Positions 1-8,844 of a DNA stretch of 36,900 nucleotides are shown here, piece after piece; position 1 is the first letter of the stretch, and each line of letters opens with the position of its first letter. The stretch is from Planctomycetota bacterium. GTDB lineage: Bacteria; Planctomycetota; UBA1135; GCA-002686595. Under the pieces are notes generated by a model. That model was given only the letters and a program-made list of their open reading frames with translations. It searched no databases and was not told the DNA's origin. The stretch is from positions 1 through 36,900 of the forward strand of contig JACRIN010000110.1 in the NCBI GenBank assembly GCA_016220085.1, given 5' to 3'. Position numbers and translations under genes: made by a program.

Positions 1-126
1 GGTCGCGCCATTCGCCTCGGTCGCGCCACTCGCCTCGGTCGCGCCATTCGCCTCGGTCGCGCCACTCGCCTCGGTCGCGCCATTCGCCTCGGTCGCGCCA
101 CTCGCCTCGGTCGCGCCGGTCGCGCC
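1..126. repeat. 18-bp tandem repeat, about 7 units
   Basis: Six near-perfect units of ggtcgcgccattcgcctc are followed by one divergent unit. Units alternate strictly between ATT and ACT at the variable codon, so there is a 36-bp higher-order period. The array is open in several frames. On plus it reads as a VAPFAS/VAPLAS repeat that stops at 161-163 and could be the tail of a protein entering from the left. On minus it reads from an ATG at 132-130 as a GATEAS/GATEAN repeat that would run off the left edge. I cannot decide which, if either, is translated, because no ribosome binding site is visible. Confidence 0.9.
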
Positions 127-151
127 GAGCATCGTGCTCGCCGCAGCCGTG

Positions 152-246
152 CTCGCGCGGTGAAGTCGCGCCCTCGAAGAGCGCCGGCGCACCGCGAACG
201 AGTCGCTCGCCGACCTTGCGAGCGTGACTCGCGCGGCGAAGTCGCG
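152..246 (+). repeat. pair of 19-bp imperfect direct repeats
   Basis: The 19 bases at 152-170 (ctcgcgcggtgaagtcgcg) recur at 228-246 with one mismatch, 76 bp apart, in the gene-free stretch before the carboxyltransferase gene. They could be regulator sites or remnants of local duplication. Nothing else in 164-295 looks like a gene. Confidence 0.5.
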
Positions 247-295
247 GCCCAGCATGGCGGAGGCCGCCCCCGGTCTGGAATAATCGCGGCCGACC

Positions 296-2023
<1,728 letters not shown>

Positions 2024-2031
2024 GTCGGACC

Positions 2032-2610
2032 ATGCACGAAGAGATCGAGCTCGTCGTCGTCGAACGCGAAGGCGGCCAAGCGCTCGCCGCGCCGTTGGTC
2101 GGCTGGTTCACCGCGGCGCTGCCGCGCGGCAGCGTGATCGTGCCGGGCGCGGACGCGGGCTTCTTGCTGACGCTCGGCCGCGCGCGACGCCTCCGCGTGC
2201 CCGAAGGCGTCACCGGGCTGGTGGTCAACGCGCCGCCGGAGCGCCTGCACGAGCCCGTCGGCTTCAAGACGGTGCTATACGAGCTCGCGCCTCTGACCTC
2301 GGAGACCGCGCTCGCCGAAACGAAGTTCAAGGCGCGCGGCGCGGACGACGCGCGGCTCGCAGTGCGCTCGCCGTCCGCCGGACGGTTTTGGCACCGGCCG
2401 AGCCCGAACGAGAAAGCGCTGGTCGAGGTCGGCAGCACGCTGGAGAACGGCACGCCGCTCGGACTCGTCGAGGTGATGAAGACGTTCACCCAGGTCGTCT
2501 ACCGCGCGGGCCACGGCCTGCCGCCGCGCGCCAAGATCGTCCGCGTGCTGGTCGCCGACGGCGCGGAAGTCGAGGACGGCGCGCCGCTCTTCGAGCTCGC
2601 GCCCGTCTGA
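2032..2610 (+). CDS. biotin carboxyl carrier protein
   Basis: A 192-residue protein starting at an ATG 8 bp after the carboxyltransferase stop. The C-terminal part (about 108-192) is a biotinyl domain with the acceptor hairpin VEVMKTF, lysine 150 being the predicted biotinylation site (family norm EAMKM; EVMK is an accepted variant). It carries carboxybiotin between a biotin carboxylase and the neighbouring carboxyltransferase. The N-terminal half is not a Pro/Ala linker as in AccB. Residues about 18-66 read like another barrel-sandwich unit (PLVGWF... then LRVPEGVTGLV) lacking the lysine hairpin, which I infer to be a degenerate first domain. The partner biotin carboxylase is not in the window. 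Confidence 0.85.
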   Translation: MHEEIELVVVEREGGQALAAPLVGWFTAALPRGSVIVPGADAGFLLTLGRARRLRVPEGVTGLVVNAPPERLHEPVGFKTVLYELAPLTSETALAETKFKARGADDARLAVRSPSAGRFWHRPSPNEKALVEVGSTLENGTPLGLVEVMKTFTQVVYRAGHGLPPRAKIVRVLVADGAEVEDGAPLFELAPV

Positions 2611-2894
2611 GCCTCGTATCGCGCAGCGGGTCGACGCATCGACACCGCCACGCACCGAGCCGAACTGCAGGTCGGCTCGCGAACTCGCGACGCGGCACGG
2701 GTGAGCAACTCCGCCGTTCGCTTCCGACGGCACTGCGAGGTTCGGTCGCGTGCACGCCGTCGCTCCGGCGCCGGACCCGACTCGGCGGACAGGCGGAGCG
2801 GTTCGGCGAGTCCGTCCGAAGTGAAGTTCGAATGCGGACCTGAACGCCCGCGCGGTGCTTGCCTCGCCAGCTCATCGCCCGGATCATCACCTGC
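2611..2894. other. gene-free stretch
   Basis: This is 284 bp between the biotin carrier and the methyltransferase. Only short arginine-rich shadow frames are present, and I see no hairpin or repeat worth naming. Base composition is slightly less GC-rich than the flanking operon. Confidence 0.5.
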
Positions 2895-3833
2895 ATGAGC
2901 GACTCGAACGGGCAAGGAGTCTCGCGAAGCGTGGACCCTGCTCCCCGGCGCGAGGTCACCTCGGGCCTCGACATCTACCTCGGCGACAACGCGGAGATCT
3001 TGCCGACGTTGGCGTCCGAGACCTTCGACCTGATCTACATCGACCCTCCGTTCAACACGGGGCGGAAGCAGGAACGAGCGCAGCTCCGCACGGTTCGAGA
3101 CGGCGACGGGGACCGAGTCGGGTTCAAGGGACAGCGCTACAAGACGACTCGCATCGGCAGCCGGTCCTTCGCGGACGACTTCGACGACTACCTTGCCTTC
3201 CTGGAACCGCGCTTGATCGAGGCGTATCGCTTGCTCCGCCCCAACGGGAGCCTGTTCCTGCACCTCGACTATCGTGAGGTCCACTACGCGAAGGTTCTCC
3301 TCGACGCGATCTTCGGGCGCGAGTCGTTCCAGAACGAAATCATCTGGGCGTACGACTACGGCGCCCGAGCGACGAAGAAGTGGTCCGGCAAGCACGACAA
3401 CATCCTCTGGTACGCGAAGGACCCGGCCAACTACACCTTCCGCTACGACGACATCGACCGCATCCCCTACATGGCGCCCGGACTCGTTGGACCGGAGAAG
3501 GCCGAGCGAGGCAAGACGCCCACCGACACTTGGTGGCACACGATCGTCAGCCCCACGGGGAAGGAGAAGACCGGCTATCCGACGCAGAAGCCGATCGGAA
3601 TCATCAACCGGATCGTGTCGGTGCATTCGAACCCGGGCGAGCTGTTGCTCGACTTCTTCGCGGGCAGCGGCACTCTCGGAGAAGCCGCGGTCCGCAATGG
3701 CCGTCGCGCCGTGCTCGTGGACGACAACGCGGAGGCGCTGCAGGTCATGGCTCGGCGACTCGCCTTCGCGCGCCCGAATTTCCACGGCTACGCGACGACG
3801 GAACCTGCCTGCCCTCCGGCCACCTCGCGCTAG
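2895..3833 (+). CDS. orphan site-specific DNA methyltransferase (beta class, N4/N6)
   Basis: A 312-residue AdoMet-dependent DNA amino-methyltransferase. The catalytic motif IV DPPFNT is at about 50-55 and the AdoMet-binding motif I FAGSGT at about 255-260. Motif IV preceding motif I, with the presumed target-recognition region between them, defines the beta class (N6-adenine or N4-cytosine). A YPTQKP segment just before motif I is typical of the family. I chose the ATG at 2895 because the upstream in-frame ATG at 2859 adds 12 residues unlike the family. No restriction endonuclease, specificity subunit or mobility gene adjoins it, so it is probably an orphan regulatory or remnant methylase. 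Codon use looks less GC-biased than its neighbours, hinting at acquisition by transfer. The recognition sequence cannot be predicted. Confidence 0.88.
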   Translation: MSDSNGQGVSRSVDPAPRREVTSGLDIYLGDNAEILPTLASETFDLIYIDPPFNTGRKQERAQLRTVRDGDGDRVGFKGQRYKTTRIGSRSFADDFDDYLAFLEPRLIEAYRLLRPNGSLFLHLDYREVHYAKVLLDAIFGRESFQNEIIWAYDYGARATKKWSGKHDNILWYAKDPANYTFRYDDIDRIPYMAPGLVGPEKAERGKTPTDTWWHTIVSPTGKEKTGYPTQKPIGIINRIVSVHSNPGELLLDFFAGSGTLGEAAVRNGRRAVLVDDNAEALQVMARRLAFARPNFHGYATTEPACPPATSR

Positions 3834-4130
3834 ACGTTGGCTTCTGCGTGCTCGCGTGGCTACGCAAGTGCGGCAAGGACGCCGCTCGATGCGCTGATCC
3901 GACGCGCCGCTTCGGTTTCGCCCGCCGGATGAATCTCCACGCCCGTTGGTGTGATGCGCGCCGCGGCGACGATCGAGGGCGACGTGTCGTCCGCGTGCGG
4001 ATCGCCGACGCCGCGGAGGTCGGGCAAGAAACTCCGTTCCGCGAGCTCGCGGACCGCTGAAGCCCGCGAACGCCTTCACCCGCGGTCGAAACCGACGGCG
4101 AGAGTTCCTCGGCAGCTCGCCGCGCGCATG
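3834..4130. other. convergent intergenic region
   Basis: This is 297 bp between the stop codons of two convergent genes. The only structure I see is the hairpin at 4096-4122. Open frames crossing it are shadows. Confidence 0.5.
4096..4122 (-). terminator. hairpin downstream of FG-GAP lipoprotein gene
   Basis: A 7-bp stem CGGCGAG/CTCGCCG (4096-4102 with 4116-4122) and a 13-nt loop lie 8 bp past the minus-strand stop codon. There is no T-run, so intrinsic termination is uncertain. Confidence 0.4.
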
Positions 4131-5408
4131 CTATCGGTCGGCGGGCGCGCCGAGCAGGTACGCCGCGCCGGAACGCGGCGCGGCGGCGTCCTCGTTCCAC
4201 GCTCCGACGAGAACCCTTCCGCCGTCCAAGGCGACGGATGCGCCGAAGCCGCCGTCGGCGCGGGGTCGGATCGAGCGATAGGTCTCGCAGAGCTTCCACC
4301 CCCCGAGCTCGTCGGGCACGAAGCGAAAGGCGGCGCCGGCGCCGAGCGAGTCGCCACCGTCGCGGTGATCGCCGATCAGAATCTCTCCGCCGTCGAGATC
4401 GACCGACCAGCCGAACTCCCGCGCGGCTGGCGAGGGCGAGCGCAGCGTCGCGCTCGAGCGCCAGGCTCCCGCCTCTCGGACGTAGACGTGGACGGCACCG
4501 GACGGCGGTCGCAGGCGCTCCGCGACCACCGCGAGACCGTCCTCGATGGCGAGGGCGTGCCCCGTGCGTCCCGGTTCGGCGGCGCCGGGCGCGACGAACT
4601 TGGCGGTTTCCCGCCACGCGCTGGCGGCGCTTTCCGTCTCGACGCGCTCGAAGAGATAGGCAGCGCCGCGCCTCATTCCGGTCGCCGCGCCGTCGCGGTG
4701 CGCGCCGACGAGCGCGGTGTCGCCGGAGAGCGCGACGGCGTGGCCGAAGAGTGCTCCCGCGCACGCGTCGCTCGCCACCCAACGATCGACCTGAGCCCAA
4801 ACGCCGTCGGTGCGCTCGAACACGTAGACCGCGCCCGCGTCGGGCGCCGGATGGTCGCGCGAGATGGCGCCGATCAACGCCCTCTGCCCGTCGAAGGCCA
4901 GCGAATAGCCGAAGCAATCGCCGCCGGAACCATCCTGGGCGCGGAGCACCGCGCGCGGTTCCCAGCGACCGCCGACGCGCTCGAACAGGTACACGACCCC
5001 GGCACGGCTGGCGCCGCCGTCCTCGTGCGTGGGCGCACCGAACCATCCGGGCGCGCCGACGAGCAAGCTCGCGCCGTGCAAGGCGAGCGATGCACCGAAG
5101 CATTGATTGGCCACCCGAACCGGCGCCGTGAGCTCCTGCGTCGCTGACCAACCGTGCGAGCGCTGCTCGAAAACCTGAACCATGCCGGCCTTGGCCGTCG
5201 ATGCGTTCGCAGCGCGCGTCCAGGCGCCGACGAAGAGCTCGTCCGGCCCGAGGACGACCGCGTTGCCGAACCCGTCACCCTCCCGCGGCGTCGGCGGCAG
5301 GAGCCTGACCGCCTGCCGCCCGTCGCGACACGCTGCCATCCACAGGAGAACGACACTGAGCCCGATGCCCCCGATGCGCAGAAGGAGCGCGATCCGCGTC
5401 GAGCGCAT
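4131..5408 (-). CDS. FG-GAP repeat lipoprotein
   Basis: A 425-residue exported protein. A hydrophobic segment (about 7-25) ends in LWMAAC, a plausible lipobox with Cys27 as the lipidated residue, although Met at -3 is not ideal. The rest is about six to seven beta-propeller-type repeats with the pattern FG.SVA.DGGR.LVGA followed by GAAYLFER. This is typical of FG-GAP/integrin-alpha-like bacterial proteins, which usually fold as seven-bladed propellers on the cell surface. No catalytic domain is visible, so the ligand is unknown. It is transcribed divergently from the sulfatase-like gene with 121 bp between the start codons, so the two may share a regulatory region. Confidence 0.8.
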   Translation of the reverse strand: MRSTRIALLLRIGGIGLSVVLLWMAACRDGRQAVRLLPPTPREGDGFGNAVVLGPDELFVGAWTRAANASTAKAGMVQVFEQRSHGWSATQELTAPVRVANQCFGASLALHGASLLVGAPGWFGAPTHEDGGASRAGVVYLFERVGGRWEPRAVLRAQDGSGGDCFGYSLAFDGQRALIGAISRDHPAPDAGAVYVFERTDGVWAQVDRWVASDACAGALFGHAVALSGDTALVGAHRDGAATGMRRGAAYLFERVETESAASAWRETAKFVAPGAAEPGRTGHALAIEDGLAVVAERLRPPSGAVHVYVREAGAWRSSATLRSPSPAAREFGWSVDLDGGEILIGDHRDGGDSLGAGAAFRFVPDELGGWKLCETYRSIRPRADGGFGASVALDGGRVLVGAWNEDAAAPRSGAAYLLGAPADR

Positions 5409-5513
5409 TCGCGAAGGTTACCCCCGCTCCGCCGACCCGTCCACGCGCCGAAACGCGCGCGCCGGCGGTGGACTCACCCGATCGCGTCGGCGCGGTGCTC
5501 GTCGGCGCGCGGA

Positions 5514-5519
5514 CTAGAA
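5514..5519 (+). promoter_or_regulatory. candidate -10 element TAGAAT
   Basis: TAGAAT stands out in this GC-rich intergenic region and ends 10 bp before the ATG at 5530, implying a leader of only a few nucleotides. The same hexamer occurs just before the starts at 22279 and 35100. No clear -35 is visible. Confidence 0.45.
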
Positions 5520-5529
5520 TTCGTATCGC

Positions 5530-7095
5530 ATGGCCGGTTCGCGTCGTCGCGCCATCCTCTTGACCGTTGCGGCGACAATCGTCGCCGCCGTGGTGATCGT
5601 GGCGACTCGCACGCCGGTGGACGGACGCGAGCAGGCCTCGGTCGACGTGATCCTGATCACGCTGGATACCGCGCGCGCCGATGCATTCGGTTGTTACGGC
5701 GCGACGGGCGGCGTCTCTCCGACCTTGGATGCGCTCGGCGACGACGGCGTGGTGTTCGAGCGCTGCTCGACGAGCTCCGCGATCACGCCGGTCGCGCACG
5801 CGTCGATCCTCAGCGGGTTGCAGCCGTATCAACACCGCTTGCGGGTCTTCAGCGGCAGGAGCGGGTACCGCTTGCCGACCGAGATCCCCACGCTGGCGAC
5901 GCTGCTGCACGAGCGCGGTTACACCACCGCCGCGGTGCACAGCGCGTTTCCAGTCTCCTCGTCCTTCGGCTTCGGGACCGGCTTCGACAGGTTCGAGAGC
6001 TTTGCCGAAGAGCCCGTGCGCGAGCTCGCGTCGGGCGCCGACGGACGATCGGCTCTCGACGTCGAGGACTATCAGCGCCGGTCGGACGAAAGCGTGGACG
6101 TCGCGCTCGGGCTGCTGGACGAGATCCATGGCCCGCTGCTCCTGTGGGTCCACCTGTTCGATGCGCACGACGCGAAGCTGCGACCGCCGCCCGAGTTCCG
6201 GCGCTACGCGCTCACCGAGCCGAGCGGCGCCGCGATCGCGCATCGCGACGCGCTCTACGCCGACGAGCTTCGCTTCCAGGACCGGCAACTGAGGAGACTG
6301 CTCGCCGGACTGCACGCGCGCGGACGATTGCAACGCGCGGTGATCGCGGTGGTCGGCGATCACGGCGAAGGGCTCACCGGCGGCTTGGAGCGCCACGGGT
6401 GGTCCCGGCACGCGATCCTCTACGAGGACCAGCTCCGCGTGCCGCTGGTCCTCCGCGGTCCGGGGGTTCCCGCCGGCCGACGCGTCGGCGCGCAGGTTCG
6501 CACGATCGACGTGATGCCGACGCTCTTGGAGCTCGCCGGGTTCCCGATCCCCGCCTCGGTCGAGGGCAAGAGCCTGCTTGCGCTCGCGCGCGAGGATGGC
6601 CCGAGTCGGATCGCGTACGCCGAGCAACTGAACGGGTACGAGCTCGTCCCTCCGTTCGTGCTCCGGGCGCGCCCTCACGACGACTTCGTGTACAGCGTGA
6701 GCGACGGTCGGTGGAAGCTCTTGTACCGTCCCGCCCATCCACGGCGTTCGGAGCTCTTCGACCTCGCGAGCGATCCGGGCGAGACTCGCGACCAGCTCGC
6801 GCAGCAGCCCGCGGTGCTCGCAACCTTGTTGCGCGAGCTCGCCGCGCGCGATCCGTGGCGTGACCGGCCCTTCGAGCCGCTCCCGGACGACGCGAATCCG
6901 CAGTTCACCAGCGCGCTGGCGGCGCTCGGCTACGCGGCGGAGTCCGATCGCGAATTGGGCGCGCCCGAGTGGGCTTGGAATTGCATCGCCGACGGCACGC
7001 AGACGCCTGACCGTGGGCCGTGTCCCCGCTGCGGCGCCCCGCGCGTCCTCGTCGCCGCAGGCGAGTCTCCGCTCCCGACTCCAACCGCTCGCTGA
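5530..7095 (+). CDS. sulfatase-family (alkaline phosphatase superfamily) hydrolase, membrane anchored
   Basis: A 521-residue protein with an N-terminal hydrophobic helix (about 8-25), so probably exported and membrane anchored. It has the family metal-binding start ITLDTARADAFGCYG (Asp46, Asp51) and a second metal site VVGDHGEG (Asp277, His278). The nucleophile segment reads SAITPVAHASILSG. Aligned to the sulfatase C/S-x-P-x-R motif it has no Cys or Ser-Pro-x-Arg, and Thr86 occupies the nucleophile position as in TLPSHAS-type relatives. I therefore infer a Thr-nucleophile phospho- or sulfo-esterase that would not need formylglycine maturation. The C-terminus carries an unusual NCIADG...CPRCGAP cysteine cluster. 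The substrate is unknown, and no anaerobic sulfatase-maturase gene is adjacent. Confidence 0.8.
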   Translation: MAGSRRRAILLTVAATIVAAVVIVATRTPVDGREQASVDVILITLDTARADAFGCYGATGGVSPTLDALGDDGVVFERCSTSSAITPVAHASILSGLQPYQHRLRVFSGRSGYRLPTEIPTLATLLHERGYTTAAVHSAFPVSSSFGFGTGFDRFESFAEEPVRELASGADGRSALDVEDYQRRSDESVDVALGLLDEIHGPLLLWVHLFDAHDAKLRPPPEFRRYALTEPSGAAIAHRDALYADELRFQDRQLRRLLAGLHARGRLQRAVIAVVGDHGEGLTGGLERHGWSRHAILYEDQLRVPLVLRGPGVPAGRRVGAQVRTIDVMPTLLELAGFPIPASVEGKSLLALAREDGPSRIAYAEQLNGYELVPPFVLRARPHDDFVYSVSDGRWKLLYRPAHPRRSELFDLASDPGETRDQLAQQPAVLATLLRELAARDPWRDRPFEPLPDDANPQFTSALAALGYAAESDRELGAPEWAWNCIADGTQTPDRGPCPRCGAPRVLVAAGESPLPTPTAR

Positions 7096-7162
7096 GACCT
7101 CGCGCCTGCTTCGATGGGCCGTCTTCGCGCACCGGAGGACGCGGCGATCGCCAGCGGCGTCA

Positions 7163-8440
7163 TCAGACCAGCTTCGGCGCCCAGTACGCGTATTCCTGCT
7201 CGAGGTGCAGGCGGTCGGCGAAGACGAAACGCTCGGGGCCCCACTTCGCGATCAGGCGGTCGCGCAGCGTCGCGAATTGGCCTTCCTCGAGCATCAGGCC
7301 GCGCAGCTCCTGCTCCTCGATCGTCGGCTTCGGGTTCGGCGTCGGCGGGAAGTACATCTCGCGCAGCGTGAAGCTCGCCGCGTTCTGCGCCGTCCCCCAC
7401 GCGATCACGTCCTCGACGTAGCCGCGATTGCGGTTGGTGACGACGATGTTGAGGTGCAGGCGCACGCCGGGCGCGGCCGCGAGCAGGCCGGTGACGTTCT
7501 CTTGGATCAGCGCGAGCTTGCTGCCGATGCGCACGCCGCCGAGCACGTCGGGATCGACCGAGTCGAGCGACAGGTACAGCGCGTTGAGCCCGCTCTTCGC
7601 GATGCGCGCCCAGTCGTGCTTGTGCAGCAGCGTGCCGTTGGTCACCAGCATGAACATCTCGCTCGGCTTCGCCGGCGAGGTGCCGATCGCCTCGAGGAAC
7701 GACACGAGCTCGGGGTTGGTCGTCGGCTCCTGGCCGCAGCCGATCGCGAAGTTCTGCGCATGCGCGACGCGTTGCGAGAGGAAGCGTTCGAAGCTCGCGA
7801 GCTCGACGCGCTCCTTCGAGCGCAGCGCGATCGTCGGGCAGTACACGCAGAACAGGTTGCACGTGTTCGCGATGTCGACCCGCAACGTGCCGAAGTCGAG
7901 CGGCGGCCCGTCGACGTAGCGCGCGAACACCGGCGGCGAGAGGATCAGCTCCTGGATCAGCGGACGCACGGTCGCCGGCGAGCCGACGAGCTCGCACTCC
8001 GCGTCGACCGCGCGGACCGAGAGCTTGCCTTCGGCGCGCAGCAGGTACTCCTCGGGCAGGTCGAAGTGGAAGCCGTGTTTCCCGTTGCCCTTGCCGGCGA
8101 GCAGCAGGTCGCGCCGAAACTTGTCCGCGCGCGTGCGGCCGAGCTCGCGCTCGCCATCTCGGATCACGAGCTCGACCGACGCGTCGGGCTGGTCCGAGCG
8201 CCAACACCAGCCGGCGATCCGCGTGCAATCGCAGTCGTCGACGAAGCCCTCGAAGGCGGCGTGGGGAGCTTGCGCGGTCAAACGGATCCTCGAAGGGGGC
8301 TCGGGGGCGGGCGGCGGGCCCGGGCGGACGTTGGGGATGCTTGGGAGCGCCGCGGGCTCGCGGGACTCGGAGCTGAACAGCCGATGCTCGACGGACCGCG
8401 CGGCGCTGTCAAGCTCGGCTAGCGCGCGAGCGCGTCGCAC
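7163..8440 (-). CDS. radical SAM protein with N-terminal beta-type domain
   Basis: A 425-residue radical SAM enzyme. The [4Fe-4S] ligand motif CNLFCVYC (CxxxCxxC; Cys194, Cys198, Cys201) opens a core with GCGQEPTTNPEL and LVTNGTLL segments (residues about 185-400). There is no obvious Cys-rich SPASM tail. Residues about 62-130 form a separate domain (FEGFVDDC... IAGWCW... HGFHFDLP) of a kind I have seen beside glycosyltransferase-like domains in planctomycetes and proteobacteria, so a role in glycan or cell-surface biology is possible. The first about 55 residues are low-complexity and Pro-rich, so the true start may lie downstream of 8440. It is convergent with the sulfatase-like gene (67 bp apart). 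It is not a recognisable sulfatase maturase. Confidence 0.8.
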   Translation of the reverse strand: MRRARALAELDSAARSVEHRLFSSESREPAALPSIPNVRPGPPPAPEPPSRIRLTAQAPHAAFEGFVDDCDCTRIAGWCWRSDQPDASVELVIRDGERELGRTRADKFRRDLLLAGKGNGKHGFHFDLPEEYLLRAEGKLSVRAVDAECELVGSPATVRPLIQELILSPPVFARYVDGPPLDFGTLRVDIANTCNLFCVYCPTIALRSKERVELASFERFLSQRVAHAQNFAIGCGQEPTTNPELVSFLEAIGTSPAKPSEMFMLVTNGTLLHKHDWARIAKSGLNALYLSLDSVDPDVLGGVRIGSKLALIQENVTGLLAAAPGVRLHLNIVVTNRNRGYVEDVIAWGTAQNAASFTLREMYFPPTPNPKPTIEEQELRGLMLEEGQFATLRDRLIAKWGPERFVFADRLHLEQEYAYWAPKLV

Positions 8441-8844
8441 CGCGCGCTTTCTTCCCGTTCCGAGCGCGCGGAGCGGCGAGCGACGCTCCGACGGAAGGCC
8501 GCGAGGAGCGGTCGACGCGAGTTCCGTCGGCGGCGTGTGACGAGCGCCCGCTCGGAGTTCCCCCGGTCAGCGACGACGGGCCAGCGACGAGCCGTCGCCG
8601 CGGGCTCCGGGGGGCTTGGCATGACGAGAACTCGCCCCAGTTTCGCGCACCGGACGTGTCGCGCGATCACCGCGACTTCCGTCGGCCGCGAGCGACGAAA
8701 GACCGGCGCGCGCTCCGCCGCTCGCGCGCGATGACGCACGGGGCCGGCCGCCGATTGGCGTCCGGCCCCTGCTCGTCGCTCGTCGCTCGTCGCTCATCGC
8801 GCGACGGCCGATGCGCTCGGTCGACGGAGACCGGCGTGCGGCGA
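8441..8844. other. gene-free stretch of 404 bp
   Basis: No credible gene in either direction; open frames are arginine-rich shadows. It contains the strong hairpin at 8740-8769 and, at about 8773-8799, a short run of the heptamer cgtcgct (three copies). The remaining part should hold the promoter of the radical SAM gene, but I see no clear elements. Confidence 0.6.
8740..8769 (-). terminator. strong GC hairpin
   Basis: An 8-bp stem GGGGCCGG/CCGGCCCC is followed by one C.T mismatch, a 4-bp CGCC/GGCG stem and a GATT loop. It lies 75 bp downstream of the nuclease gene and about 300 bp upstream of the radical SAM start. There is no T-tract on either side. Confidence 0.55.

Noticed and set aside
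1..126. CRISPR-like array
   Set aside because: Units are contiguous 18-mers with no spacers, so this is a simple tandem repeat.
2499..4079. 526-codon minus-strand frame covering the methyltransferase
   Set aside because: Low-complexity charged translation, antisense to clear DPPF/FAGSGT motifs.
5275..6738. 487-codon frame antisense to the sulfatase-like gene
   Set aside because: Composition is that of a mirror frame; the plus strand has conserved metal-binding motifs.
7163..8440. Anaerobic sulfatase-maturing enzyme for the adjacent sulfatase-like gene
   Set aside because: Lacks the Cys-rich SPASM-type C-terminus, and the neighbouring enzyme has no Cys/Ser in the formylglycine motif to modify.
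8419..8739. 106-codon minus-strand frame upstream of the radical SAM gene
   Set aside because: Arginine/serine-rich noise; overlaps the gene start and ends without features.
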